Shown: positions 53,518-63,000 of the stretch, piece after piece
How positions within the stretch are numbered: position 1 is the first letter of the stretch
Layout of the letters: each line of letters begins with the position of its first letter
DNA from: Dermabacter indicis
GTDB lineage: Bacteria > Actinomycetota > Actinomycetes > Actinomycetales > Dermabacteraceae
Reading direction: 5' to 3'
Length of the DNA stretch: 64,000 bases
Assembly: GCA_001403775.1 (NCBI GenBank)
Contig: CYUG01000011.1
Location: 482,548 to 546,547 of the forward strand
Position numbers and translations under genes: made by a program
The notes under the pieces: generated by a model
Told to the model about the DNA's origin: nothing
What the model saw: the letters and a program-made list of their open reading frames with translations, nothing else
Databases searched by the model: none

Positions 53518-54570
53518 CTAGGCGGGAACGGGAAGTTGGGCGCCGTGCAAAACTGCCGACGGATCCGCCGCAATACCGAGCGTGTTCGGCGTGGCTCCGC
53601 TACGCACGAGGAGATCGCCGACGGCGGCAATCATCGCGCCGTTGTCGGTGCACAGGCTCGGCGGTGGCACGCGAAGCTCGATGCCGAGCTTGTCGCACTG
53701 CTCCTGGGCCTTCTGGCGAAGATGACGGTTCGCGGCAACGCCACCCACGATCACGAGGGTGCCAAGCTGCTTCTCCTGGCACGCCTTCACGGCCTTGGTC
53801 ACAAGCACGTCCACAACCGCGTCCTCGAACGACGCGGCGATGTCGGCAACGGGAACGGCGGCGCCCGTGCGCTCGATCTGTTCCACGGTGCGGGCCACGG
53901 CGGTTTTCACGCCCGAGAACGAGAACGTGTACGGGTGATCGCCCGCGCGGAGCATCGCGCGCGGGAAACGGAACGCCTCACGATCGCCCTCGAGGGCAGC
54001 CTTCGAAATCGCGGGGCCACCGGGATAACCGAGGCCCAGGAGCCGCGAAACCTTATCGAACGCTTCGCCGGCGGCGTCATCGAGCGTGTCACCGAGGTGC
54101 ACGATCGGGTCACGCACGAGGTCGCGGACCTCGAGGATCGACGTGTGGCCGCCCGAGACGATCAGGATGATGCTGTGCTCGGGAAGGGGGCCGTGTTCGA
54201 GCGTATCCGCCGCCGCGTGACCGGCGAGATGATGCACCCCGTACAGCGGCTTATCGAGGGCCCACGCGATCGACTTCGCTGCCGCGAGTCCCACGTGCAC
54301 GGCGGTGGCGAGGCCAGGGCCGGACGTCGCGGCCACGTGCGTGATGTCTTGCGGCTCCACACCGGCATCCTTGAGAGCGATCTGGAGGGTAGGCACGACC
54401 GCGTCCAGATGTGCGCGCGCGGCGATCTCAGGAACCACTCCCCCAAATTCCGCGTGCTTCGATGCGGACGAAGCGAGGCCCTGGCCTAGAAGCTTTCCTT
54501 CGCTGACGATGCCGAAGCCGGTCTCGTCACACGAGGACTCGACTCCAAGAACGACGGGGCTCAACGCCAC
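53518..54570 (-). CDS. tsaD: tRNA N6-adenosine threonylcarbamoyltransferase TsaD
   Basis: 350 residues; the GTG at 54570 overlaps the end of the M23 gene by 10 bases. TsaD transfers the threonylcarbamoyl group to A37 of ANN-decoding tRNAs. Motifs: VLGVESSCDETG, KHAEFGGVVPEIAARAHLD with the metal His pair (HLDAVVP, HHLAGHA), ILIVSGGHTSIL, GDTLDDAAGEAFDKVSRLLG, GGVAANRHLR and LCTDNGAMIA. TsaC is encoded at 32-33 kb; TsaB and TsaE are not in the window. Confidence 0.96.
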   Translation of the reverse strand: MALSPVVLGVESSCDETGFGIVSEGKLLGQGLASSASKHAEFGGVVPEIAARAHLDAVVPTLQIALKDAGVEPQDITHVAATSGPGLATAVHVGLAAAKSIAWALDKPLYGVHHLAGHAAADTLEHGPLPEHSIILIVSGGHTSILEVRDLVRDPIVHLGDTLDDAAGEAFDKVSRLLGLGYPGGPAISKAALEGDREAFRFPRAMLRAGDHPYTFSFSGVKTAVARTVEQIERTGAAVPVADIAASFEDAVVDVLVTKAVKACQEKQLGTLVIVGGVAANRHLRQKAQEQCDKLGIELRVPPPSLCTDNGAMIAAVGDLLVRSGATPNTLGIAADPSAVLHGAQLPVPA

Positions 54571-55373
54571 AGCGACATCGGATTGACGTGGCCTTCGCCC
54601 TTCTTGAGGCCGAAGTGAAGGTGGCAGCCAGTCGAGCGGCCGGTGGAGCCAACCTTGCCCACCTGCTGGCCCTTCTCGACCGTGTCGCCCACGCTCACGG
54701 ACTCAGAAGAGAGGTGGTAGTACTCGGTCTGAACACCGTTGCCGTGATCGACCACGACGGCATTGCCGCTCCCAGAGCTCTTGTAACCGGAGATCTCCAC
54801 GGTGCCGGACTCGGCCGCATACACGGGCGTGCCGCAGTTCGCGCCGAAATCGGTGCCATCGTGCATCTTGCGGTAGCCGAGGGTCGGGTGAACGCGGTAA
54901 CCGAACGGGGATGTCACTGGAGCGCCTGGCGTGGGCTTTTGCCACTCGCCATCGCCAGCAACCTCACCAAGGCCCGCAACTTCAACCTCGGATTCCGGGG
55001 TCTCAGCCTCGAGGTTACCCTCGATCGCGGTATCCGCGTAGCTGATCTGGTCGCTCTGCACGGCTGCGGGAAGCGCAGCGCTCTGCACAACGGTCGTTTC
55101 CACGGCAGCTTCCTGCTGCTGCGAAACGGTGGCGTCCGGTGTGGCTTCAACGCTCGACGGGAGGGTCGTTCCCTGATCGGCGGCAGCAGCGGCGAGAGGA
55201 ACGGCAATCGTGGCCGTGGCGAGGGCGCCCACAACACCGACCTTGACGACCGAACTTGCGGCCTCCGTGTTGCGCCTTGTCCCCTGTGCCAGCTGGAGCG
55301 GCCTCGGTTGAGCCCGTCCAGCTGCGCGATGCTTCGCCACGTCGTTCGTCCTTTTGCCACTTGGAATGTTCAT
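54561..55373 (-). CDS. M23-family peptidoglycan endopeptidase (secreted)
   Basis: 270 residues. A basic N-terminus of about 42 residues precedes a signal-type hydrophobic helix (about 43-64, VKVGVVGALATATIAVPLAA). A Glu/Val/Ala-rich linker leads to the catalytic domain (about 150-270) with the zinc ligands in KMHDGTDFGANCG and CHLHFGLKKGEG, preceded by VTSPFGYRVHPTLGYR. It probably cleaves peptide cross-bridges in the wall. Its ATG overlaps the stop of a 31-codon leader ORF (ATGA) and has no ribosome site of its own, so its translation appears to depend on that leader. Confidence 0.9.
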   Translation of the reverse strand: MNIPSGKRTNDVAKHRAAGRAQPRPLQLAQGTRRNTEAASSVVKVGVVGALATATIAVPLAAAAADQGTTLPSSVEATPDATVSQQQEAAVETTVVQSAALPAAVQSDQISYADTAIEGNLEAETPESEVEVAGLGEVAGDGEWQKPTPGAPVTSPFGYRVHPTLGYRKMHDGTDFGANCGTPVYAAESGTVEISGYKSSGSGNAVVVDHGNGVQTEYYHLSSESVSVGDTVEKGQQVGKVGSTGRSTGCHLHFGLKKGEGHVNPMSLWR

Positions 55374-55465
55374 TCGTTCGCGCGAGCTTCTCGCGCTGGT
55401 CCATGCGAATGGGGAAGCTTCGCTTTGCGAACCACTACTAACGTAGGCCCGCGAAAGACCTCCAT
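55370..55465 (-). CDS. 31-codon leader ORF coupled to the M23 gene
   Basis: ATG at 55465 with AGGAGG 4 bases upstream, the best ribosome site in this stretch. The product begins MEVFRGPTLVVVRKAKLPHS and ends AREARANE; it matches nothing I know. Its TGA overlaps the ATG of the M23 gene. A perfect hairpin (55380-55396) lies within it, just before the M23 start. I infer a translational coupling device. Whether the peptide matters itself is unknown. Confidence 0.5.
   Translation of the reverse strand: MEVFRGPTLVVVRKAKLPHSHGPAREARANE
55380..55396 (-). promoter_or_regulatory. Hairpin six bases before the M23 start codon
   Basis: Arms GCGCGAG (55380-55386) and CTCGCGC (55390-55396) with a 3-base loop, perfect. 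In the message it lies where a ribosome site should be, and would be opened by ribosomes translating the leader ORF. Confidence 0.5.
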
Positions 55466-55551
55466 CGCGCCTCCTGAACGAGTGATTGCCGAATCTTTAC
55501 TGTCCGCGTCTCGCGCGTCACGCTCCAGGCGTGCGCTCGCCCCACACAGCA

Positions 55552-55583
55552 ACGCGCTGCACACATCTTGGTGTGCAGCGCGT
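55552..55583. terminator. Hairpin between the CBS/CorC gene and the M23 leader
   Basis: Perfect 13-bp arms ACGCGCTGCACAC (55552-55564) and GTGTGCAGCGCGT (55571-55583) with a 6-base loop, 41 bases past the stop of the minus-strand CBS gene. The U-tract is weak. Confidence 0.7.
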
Positions 55584-55623
55584 CACATCTCTTTACTGTG
55601 TTTTCTAGGCTTTCGCGGGTTTT

Positions 55624-56706
55624 CTACGCTTTCGCGGGCGCGGGACGCGCGCCGGCAAGGCGCTGGCGCTGCATGACGTCGTTGACCTCGCCCACAAGTT
55701 CCTCGAGAACGTCTTCGAGGAACACCGCGCCCACGCTCCTGTGGTTCGCAGAATCAACGCGGGCCATGTGCGCGCCGTTGTACTGCATGGCGCGCAGCAC
55801 CTCTTCCACGTCGTCGTCGTCGGCAACCGACACGACCGCGCGCACTTTCCCCGGACTCACCGGAGCCGTGTACACGGCGGGGTCTTCGCCATCGAGAACG
55901 ATCATGTCTTTGAGGTGCAGGTATCCCACGAGATCTCCCGCGTCGTTCTTCACGCCGAGACGGCTAAAGCCCGTGCGCGCCACGATCTCCTCGAACATCT
56001 GCGGAGTCACGTCGTAGCCAACCGTCACCACATCGCTCATGGGGACCATGACGTCGCCCGCGACGTGATCGGAGAACTGGATCGCTCCCTTGAGCAGGCC
56101 CTGCTCGTCGTCAAGGAGCCCCTCGCGTTCGGATTCGTCCACGATCGCGGCGATGTCTTCAGCAGTGAACTGCGCAGAAACCTCATCCTGAGGCTCCACA
56201 CCGAGGAGGCGCAGCGCGGCATTGGCCGTCGCGTTGAGAAGCCAAATCACGGGGCGCAGGATCTTCGTGAGCCACACGAGCGGCGGGGCAAGGAAACGGG
56301 CCGCGCCAACTGGCAGGGCAATCGAGAGGTTCTTCGGCACCATCTCGCCGAGCACCACGTGCAGGTAGCTCGCGATCAACAGCGCGATCGTGAACGAGAT
56401 CGGGTGCACGAGCGCCTCCGGGACACCGAAGCTCTCAAAGATCGGTTCAATGAGGTGCGCGATCGCGGGTTCGGCAACCGCACCGAGGGTCACCGAGCAC
56501 ACGGTCACGCCGAACTGTGCGGTCGCGAGCATGAGCGAGACGTGCTGAATGGCCCACAGGGCAGTCTTCGCGCCCGGCTTGCCTTCATCCGCGAGTGGCT
56601 CGAGCTGGCTGCGACGCACGCTCATGACCGCGAACTCCGCGCCCACGAAGAATGCGTTGCCCACGAGCATCGCGAGGCCAATGAGAAGTGCGGTCAGGTC
56701 ACTCAT
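55624..56706 (-). CDS. CBS-domain membrane protein, HlyC/CorC (DUF21) family, second of a pair
   Basis: 360 residues from the ATG at 56706 with GGAGGAG upstream; the frame extends to 56748 inside the previous gene. DUF21 membrane domain (about 1-190) with FFVGAEFAVMSVRRSQLEPL, ATAQFGVTVCSVTLGAVAEP and GEMVPKNLSIALP, then two CBS motifs (VMVPMSDVVTVGYD, VEEVLRAMQYNGAHMARVDS). The final CorC_HlyC transporter-associated domain appears missing or very short: the protein ends about 25 residues after LEDVLEELVGEVND. Family members are linked to divalent cation export. It overlaps the paralogue upstream by 8 bases. Confidence 0.9.
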   Translation of the reverse strand: MSDLTALLIGLAMLVGNAFFVGAEFAVMSVRRSQLEPLADEGKPGAKTALWAIQHVSLMLATAQFGVTVCSVTLGAVAEPAIAHLIEPIFESFGVPEALVHPISFTIALLIASYLHVVLGEMVPKNLSIALPVGAARFLAPPLVWLTKILRPVIWLLNATANAALRLLGVEPQDEVSAQFTAEDIAAIVDESEREGLLDDEQGLLKGAIQFSDHVAGDVMVPMSDVVTVGYDVTPQMFEEIVARTGFSRLGVKNDAGDLVGYLHLKDMIVLDGEDPAVYTAPVSPGKVRAVVSVADDDDVEEVLRAMQYNGAHMARVDSANHRSVGAVFLEDVLEELVGEVNDVMQRQRLAGARPAPAKA

Positions 56707-58045
56707 TGTCGCCCTCCTCCTCATCTTCCGTGCGCGCACGCGCTTCATCGGAAAATAGCTTCATCTCCACGGTGTCCACGCGGCGACCATCGAGGCTCAC
56801 GACCCCGAAGCGCACGCCGGGCACCTCCACCACGTCGCCAACCTCGGGGAGCCGCTCGAGGCGGTCCATAATGAGGCCACCGAGGGTTTCATAGTCGGGA
56901 GATTCAGGGATGATGACCCCCATGTCGCGGCGAATCTCGTCGGGGCGCATGAGTCCCGAGACCGTCCACTCGTCAATGCCTCCCTGCGCGAAGCGCTCGG
57001 GCTCATCGGTGTCGTGTTCGTCGGAAACTTCGCCCACGATCTCTTCAATCACGTCTTCGAGCGTGACGATCCCGGCCGTGCCGCCGTACTCGTCGATGAC
57101 GACGGCGAGCTGCGCGCCCTGGGCGCGGAGATCCTCGAGAAGCGAATCGAGACCCACGGTTTCGGGTACGCGCACAACCTCGCTCATGATGTCCTTCACG
57201 CTCGTGCTTGAGCGTTCAGAACGGGAAAGTTTGATCGCCTGGCGCGCCTGCACGATGCCCACCACGTCATCTTCGCTTTCGTCGATCACGGGAAAGCGCG
57301 ATTTGCCAGATTCGGCGGTGAGGGCGAGCACTTCCGACGCCGGCTCGCTCATATCGATGCTAATCATCGCACCGCGATGCGTCATCACGTCGGCAGCGGT
57401 GCGATCGGCGAGCTGTAGCGTGCGGGAAAGAAGAATCGCCGTACCCTCATCGAGCGTGCCCGCTTGTGCCGAGTGGCGCACGAGTGAGTCGAGCTCGGCG
57501 GGTGAGCGCGCGGCCGAAAGCTCTTCTTGCGGTTCAACACCGAGGAGGCGAAGGAAGAAGTTCGCGGTCGCGTTGAACATCATGATGAGCGGTTTGAAGG
57601 CGATCGTGAAGCCGTGCTGCATGGGCGCCACGATTTTTGCCGTCTCGAACGGCGCGGCGATCGCGAGGTTCTTCGGGATGAGCTCACCGAACACGACTGA
57701 AAAGCCGTAGGAGAGCACCATCGCAAGGGCAAGCGCAGTCGTGGACACCACCGAGGGTTCGAGTCCCGTGAAGCCGAGGAGGCTCGAGAGCACCTCGGTG
57801 AGCGGATCCTTCACCGCGAAACCGAAGATGAGGGTCGTGATCGTAATGCCCACCTGCGCACCCGAAAGGTTCGTGGAGAGATGGGTAAGGGCGCTCATGA
57901 CGCCCTTCGCGCCTTTATCACCGCGCTCCACGGCCTTTTCGACCGTGTGCTTATCGAGCGCTACGAGGGAGAATTCTGAGGCCACGAAAATGGCCGTTCC
58001 GGCCGTAAGAAGAAGCCCTACGCCGAGGAGGATCCAGGTCATCAT
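56699..58045 (-). CDS. CBS-domain membrane protein, HlyC/CorC (DUF21) family, first of a pair
   Basis: 448 residues. DUF21 domain (about 1-200) with FVASEFSLVALDKHTVEKAV, GAQVGITITTLIFGFAV and VFGELIPKNLAIAAP; two CBS motifs (VMTHRGAMISIDMSEP, IMSEVVRVPETVGLDSLLED, VVIDEYGGTAGIVTLEDVIE); and a complete C-terminal CorC_HlyC domain (DEWTVSGLMRPDEIRRDMGV to GVRFGVVSLDGRRVDTVEMK). It ends in an acidic tail. A tandem pair with the shorter paralogue suggests a heteromer. Divergent from the two-component system. Confidence 0.93.
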   Translation of the reverse strand: MMTWILLGVGLLLTAGTAIFVASEFSLVALDKHTVEKAVERGDKGAKGVMSALTHLSTNLSGAQVGITITTLIFGFAVKDPLTEVLSSLLGFTGLEPSVVSTTALALAMVLSYGFSVVFGELIPKNLAIAAPFETAKIVAPMQHGFTIAFKPLIMMFNATANFFLRLLGVEPQEELSAARSPAELDSLVRHSAQAGTLDEGTAILLSRTLQLADRTAADVMTHRGAMISIDMSEPASEVLALTAESGKSRFPVIDESEDDVVGIVQARQAIKLSRSERSSTSVKDIMSEVVRVPETVGLDSLLEDLRAQGAQLAVVIDEYGGTAGIVTLEDVIEEIVGEVSDEHDTDEPERFAQGGIDEWTVSGLMRPDEIRRDMGVIIPESPDYETLGGLIMDRLERLPEVGDVVEVPGVRFGVVSLDGRRVDTVEMKLFSDEARARTEDEEEGDNE

Positions 58046-58152
58046 GCCCGCTCACCGCCCGCATACATGAAAGCTAGGGTGCCGCACGAACGGCAAAGGT
58101 GAGGGGGCACGGAACTTCGAGGTGGTGAATCGTTTTCGTTCATCGTACGCGC

Positions 58153-58162
58153 CACTATAGTG
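58153..58162. promoter_or_regulatory. Palindrome in the divergent region before the CBS genes and the response regulator
   Basis: CACTATAGTG, a 10-bp perfect palindrome containing TATAGT on both strands, lies about 108 bases before the CBS gene and about 50 before the response regulator. It could provide -10 elements in both directions. Confidence 0.35.
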
Positions 58163-58211
58163 CACAAAACCTTCACAGCGACGTGGTGGTTTGCGCAATA
58201 GGGTTGAGATC

Positions 58212-58952
58212 ATGATGAGTACCTCAAACGCCCCCGCGAGGCACGCGGAGCCACACGCCAGAATCGTCGTTGTGGAGGATGAGCGCACCATTGCGCGCAC
58301 GATCAGCGACCGCCTCAGCGCGGAAGGCTGGGCCGTCGCGATCGCCCACGATGGCCCCTCGGGCGTGGCAACAATCGAGAACTTCAAACCTGATGCGGTG
58401 GTGCTCGACGTCATGCTCCCCGGCTTCGACGGACTCGAAGTATGCCGTCGCGTGAGAGGCCTCGGCGAGTTCGGGGTCCTCATGCTGACGGCCCGCGACG
58501 AAGAATCAGACATGCTCGTGGGCCTCGGCGTGGGCGCGGATGACTACATGACCAAACCGTTCTCGATGCGCGAACTCGTGGCACGCCTCAAGGCGCTCGT
58601 GCGGCGCGTGCGGCGGAGTATTACCACAGCCGAGGCAGCCGACGCTCCCGCGAAAATTGAGTTCGGGGACCTCGTGATCGACCGCGACTCTAGGCGCGTG
58701 ACGCGCGGCGGAACCGAAGCGCACCTCACCCCCACCGAATACGACCTGCTCGTGTGCCTCGCGCTCGCACCGGGAACGGTCCTCACACGCGAACAGCTCC
58801 TCGAGGACGTGTGGGACTGGGTCGATGCGACCGGCACGCGCACGGTGGATTCCCACGTCAAGGCGCTTCGCCGCAAGCTCGGAAGCGATCTCGTGCGGAC
58901 CGTCCACGGGGTGGGGTACGCCCTCGAGGTTCCGGCGGGAGGGCTCGCGTGA
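58212..58952 (+). CDS. OmpR/PhoB-type response regulator
   Basis: 246 residues from the ATG at 58212 (a second ATG follows at 58215). The receiver domain (about 17-130) has the acidic pocket VVVEDERT, phosphoacceptor Asp in AVVLDVMLPGFDG, Thr/Ser in LMLTARDEE and Lys in YMTKPFS. The winged-helix DNA-binding domain (about 150-240) has LTPTEYDLLVCLALAPGTVL, RTVDSHVKALRRKLG and VRTVHGVGYAL. It overlaps the histidine kinase start (GTGA), so they form one operon. Confidence 0.95.
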   Translation: MMSTSNAPARHAEPHARIVVVEDERTIARTISDRLSAEGWAVAIAHDGPSGVATIENFKPDAVVLDVMLPGFDGLEVCRRVRGLGEFGVLMLTARDEESDMLVGLGVGADDYMTKPFSMRELVARLKALVRRVRRSITTAEAADAPAKIEFGDLVIDRDSRRVTRGGTEAHLTPTEYDLLVCLALAPGTVLTREQLLEDVWDWVDATGTRTVDSHVKALRRKLGSDLVRTVHGVGYALEVPAGGLA

Positions 58953-60007
58953 GGGTTCCGACGCAGGCCCTCGACCTCTCGCCCCTTCAGCGGTTTGGCT
59001 CGTTCAAGGTCAAACTCGGCGTCATCGTCGCCGTGTCCGTGCTCGTTGCCGCTCTGCTCGGCTGGGCCGGTTCGGCCGCGGGTTTGAGCCCACTTCTGTT
59101 CATTCCGCTCACGGTTCTCGCGGCCCTCGTGGTCACGCAAATCCTCGCGCGCGGCATGACGCGCCCCTTGCGCGAAATGACCGTCGCGGCGAAGGCCATG
59201 GCGCTCGGTGATTACGGCAGGCGCGTCACCACGAAATCCCGCGACGAGGTGGGCCAGCTGGCGTCGGCCTTTAATACGATGTCCGCCGAACTTGCCCGCA
59301 CGGACCAGCTTCGCCGCGATCTCGTGGCGAACGTGTCCCACGAGCTGCGCACGCCTGTCGCGGCGCTGCGCGGCCAACTCGAGAACATGGTCGATGGCGT
59401 CACCCCCGCGACGACCGAGAGCCTCGAGATCGCCCTCGGCGAGACCGAGCGTCTCACGCGGCTCGTCACGCACCTCCTCGATCTTTCGCGACTCGAGGCG
59501 GGAGTCGTGGATATTGAGCGCGAGCGCATCGCCCTCACCCCGTTCCTCCACGAGGCCGTGGACAGTGCCCAACTCGCCGCGCGCGTGCAAGAGCGCGACG
59601 TGCGCTTCGTCATCGACGTTCGGCCGCAAGAATTGAGCGTAACGGCTGATCCTTCGCGCATTCACCAGGTCATCGCGAATCTGCTCGACAACGCCTCGCG
59701 GCACTCGCCGAGTGGCGGCACGATCTACGTGAGCGCGTGGGCACTCAAAGCCGCAGAGTCGGTCGCGATCGAGGTGCGCGACCAGGGCCCCGGCATCGCC
59801 GAAGCCGACCGCGAAGCCGTGTTCGAACGCTTCGAGCGCGGCGGAAGCCCCGATCAGAGCGGCGGCACGGGCCTCGGTCTCGCGATCGCACGCTGGGCCG
59901 TGGAACTTCACGGCGGCACAATCGAGGTCATCGACCACCCCGGTCGCGGCTCCGCCGACCCTAGCTCGACCATCAGGGTCGTGCTGCCGAACACCCCCAC
60001 GGTTTAA
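58949..60007 (+). CDS. Sensor histidine kinase
   Basis: 352 residues from the GTG at 58949, overlapping the regulator stop, with GGGAGGG upstream. Two membrane helices (about 20-40 and 45-65) have only a few residues between them, so there is hardly any outer sensor domain. A HAMP domain follows (TRPLREMTVAAKAMALGDYG), then HisKA with the phospho-His in NVSHELRTPVAALRGQ and HATPase with NLLDNASRHSPSGG (N box), VRDQGPGIAE (G1), FERFERGG (F) and GGTGLGLAIARW (G2). The layout is that of intramembrane-sensing kinases, often used for envelope stress. Confidence 0.94.
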   Translation: MRVPTQALDLSPLQRFGSFKVKLGVIVAVSVLVAALLGWAGSAAGLSPLLFIPLTVLAALVVTQILARGMTRPLREMTVAAKAMALGDYGRRVTTKSRDEVGQLASAFNTMSAELARTDQLRRDLVANVSHELRTPVAALRGQLENMVDGVTPATTESLEIALGETERLTRLVTHLLDLSRLEAGVVDIERERIALTPFLHEAVDSAQLAARVQERDVRFVIDVRPQELSVTADPSRIHQVIANLLDNASRHSPSGGTIYVSAWALKAAESVAIEVRDQGPGIAEADREAVFERFERGGSPDQSGGTGLGLAIARWAVELHGGTIEVIDHPGRGSADPSSTIRVVLPNTPTV

Positions 60008-60069
60008 AGACGGCGCTCCGTTAGTCTTACGAACTAGAAGTTTTCTCGAGTCGAAAGAGGCGATGGTCC

Positions 60070-63000
60070 GTGCACGAGGCCCAAGAACCAGCATCGGGAG
60101 AATCCTTCGGGCCTAACCAGTGGCTCGTTGACGAGCTTCGCGCGCAGTTCGAGAACGACCCTCACAGCGTCGACCCGTCGTGGGCTGCCTACTTCACCGC
60201 CCACCCGCAAACGGCGAAGGCGACGAAGAGCGATGCCGCGCCGGCACCAGCACCCGCACCGGAGCAGGCACCTGCACCTGCACCTGCACCTGCACCAGAG
60301 TCGCACGCGAAATCTGAAACTTCCGAGCCCGCAGCCGAACCCGCCGAGCGATGCACACGCGAGAAAGACACGATGGTCACCCACAGCCACAGCGGAATCT
60401 CGTCAGCGTCGGACCGCCCCCGCACCCCCACGACCGAGCTTCCCGCTCTCGCGCCCTTCGAACCGACCGAACCGGAGCCGAGCCGCATGCGCGGCCCCGC
60501 CGCCGCCATCGTCAAAAACATGGACGAATCGCTCACGATCCCCACCGCCACGAGCGTGCGCGACATTCCCGTCAAGCTCATGTTCGACAATCGCGAGGTC
60601 ATCAACGGGCACCTTCGCCGCATGCGCGATGGCAAAGTGAGCTTCACCCACCTCATCGGCTATGCCATGGTCGAAGCGATCAGCGAAGTCACCGACATGA
60701 ACAACGGCTTCGACATGCGCGACGGCAAACCCACGCTGCTCACGCGCGAGGACATCAACTTCGGCCTCGCGATCGATATTCGAAGGGCCGACGGTCGCCG
60801 CGGCCTCGTGGTGCCCAATATTAAGGGTGCTCAGCGCCTTTCGTTTCGGCAATTCCGCCGCGAATACGACAAGATCGTGAAGCGCGCCCGCAACGGGAAA
60901 CTCACGATCGCCGATTTTGAAGACACGACCGTGTCGCTCACGAACCCCGGCGGAATCGGCACCGTGCACTCGGTTCCACGCCTCATGAAGGGCCAGGGCG
61001 TGATCGTGGGCGTGGGTGCCATGAACTACCCCGCCGCCTTCCAGGGCGCGAGCCCCGAAACCCTCGCCCAACTCGCCGTCTCCAAGGTCATGACGCTCAC
61101 CTCGACGTACGACCACCGCGTGATCCAGGGGGCCACCTCGGGCGAGTTCCTGCGCGTCATGGCGAACAAGCTCATGGGCCTCGATGGCTTCTACGAGCGA
61201 ATCTTCACCTCGATGCGCGTGCCATACGAGCCGATCCAGTGGGTGCCCGACAACCCGCTCAAGGATTCCGAGCAGGAAAAGTTCGCGCACGTCATGGACC
61301 TCATCCACGCGTATCGCACGCGCGGGCACCTCGTCGCCGATATCGACCCCCTCCAGTACCGCCAGCGCAAGCACCCCGATCTTGATGTGTCGACCTACGG
61401 GCTCACGCTTTGGGACCTCGATCGCACCTTCCCCACGCGCGGCTTCGGTGGGACCGAGCGCGCGACCCTGCGCGACATCATCGAAAAGCTGCGCGACGCA
61501 TACTCGCGCACGACGGGTGTCGAGTACATGCACCTCACCGACCCCGAAGAGCGCCTCTGGTTCCAGGCGCAGATCGAGCGCCCGCGCGAGCCGTTCACTA
61601 AGCAAGAACTCACCCACATCATGGACCGCCTGAACGCCGCCGAGGCGTTCGAGCAGTTCCTCCAAACGAAATACGTGGGCCAGCGCCGCTTCTCCCTCGA
61701 GGGCGGCGAAGCCATGATTCCCCTGCTCGACGCGGTTATGTCAGCTGCCGCGCGCTCGGGCATGAACGAGGTGTGCATCGGCATGTCCCACCGAGGCAGG
61801 CTCAACGTGCTCGCAAACCTCGCCGGCAAGAGCCACGCCCAGATCTTCCAGGAGTTCGAGGGCACCGAAGACGTCGACGAGCTCGGCTCTGGCGACGTCA
61901 AGTACCACCTCGGCACCGAGGGCACGTTCACGTCGTGGGACGGCCACAGCACGAAGGTGTATCTCGCGGCGAACCCGAGCCACCTCGAGGCCGTCAACCC
62001 CGTGCTCGAAGGCATCGTGCGCGCGAAACAAGATCGCGCGCGGGGTCACGCACTCGAGTTCCCGATTCTGCCGATCCTCGTGCACGGCGATGCCGCATTC
62101 GCCGGCCAGGGCGTCGTGACTGAAACGCTCAACCTCTCCGAGCTTCGCGGCTACCGCACAGGCGGCACGATCCACGTAGTCATCAACAACCAGATCGGGT
62201 TCACGACCTCCCCCGATTCCTCGCGCAGCTCCTTCTACTCGACCGACATCGCCAAGGGCACGCAGCTGCCAATCTTCCACGTCAACGGCGATGACCCGGA
62301 GGCCGTCGTTCGCGCCGCTGAGATCGCCTTCGCCTACCGCCAACGCTTCCACCGCGACATCGTGATCGACATGGTGTGCTACCGCCGCCGCGGCCACAAT
62401 GAGGGCGACGACCCCTCGATGACCCAGCCGCTCATGTATCGGATCATCGAGAACAAACCGAGCGTGCGCAACCTCTTTACGCAGACCCTTCTCGAGCGCG
62501 GCGACCTCTCCGACGACGAACTCCAAGGTGTCGTCGAAAACTTCCACACCCACCTCGAAAACGCCTTCGCGGGCTCGCGCGCGGGCGCCGACGTGCACGG
62601 CGCGAGCGTACGTGGCCTCGAGCTGCCCGACTCGCAGCAAAAGAGCGAACCTGCACACGAGTCCTCCGCATTCGACACGGGCGTGAAGCGCAAAATCCTC
62701 GAACGGATCGCCGATGCACACACCGCCTACCCAGACGACTTCACGCCGCACCCGAAGATCGCGCAGCTCGCGACGAGGCGCGTCGCGATGAGCCGCCAGG
62801 GCGGAATCGACTGGGGCTTCGGCGAGATCCTCGCGTTCGGCTCGCTTCTCATGGAAGGCTGCCCCGTGCGCCTCGCGGGCCAGGACTCCAGGCGCGGCAC
62901 CTTCACACAGCGCCACGCCGTGTTCATCGACGGCAAAACCCAAGACACGTGGACCCCGCTCCAGCACGTCGACCGCCACCAGGCGACCTTCAGCGTGTTC

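Noticed and set aside
55374-55610. c-di-AMP (ydaO-type) riboswitch before the M23 gene
   Set aside because: Such elements precede many actinobacterial wall hydrolase genes, but I see none of the conserved core sequences here; the leader ORF explains the region better.
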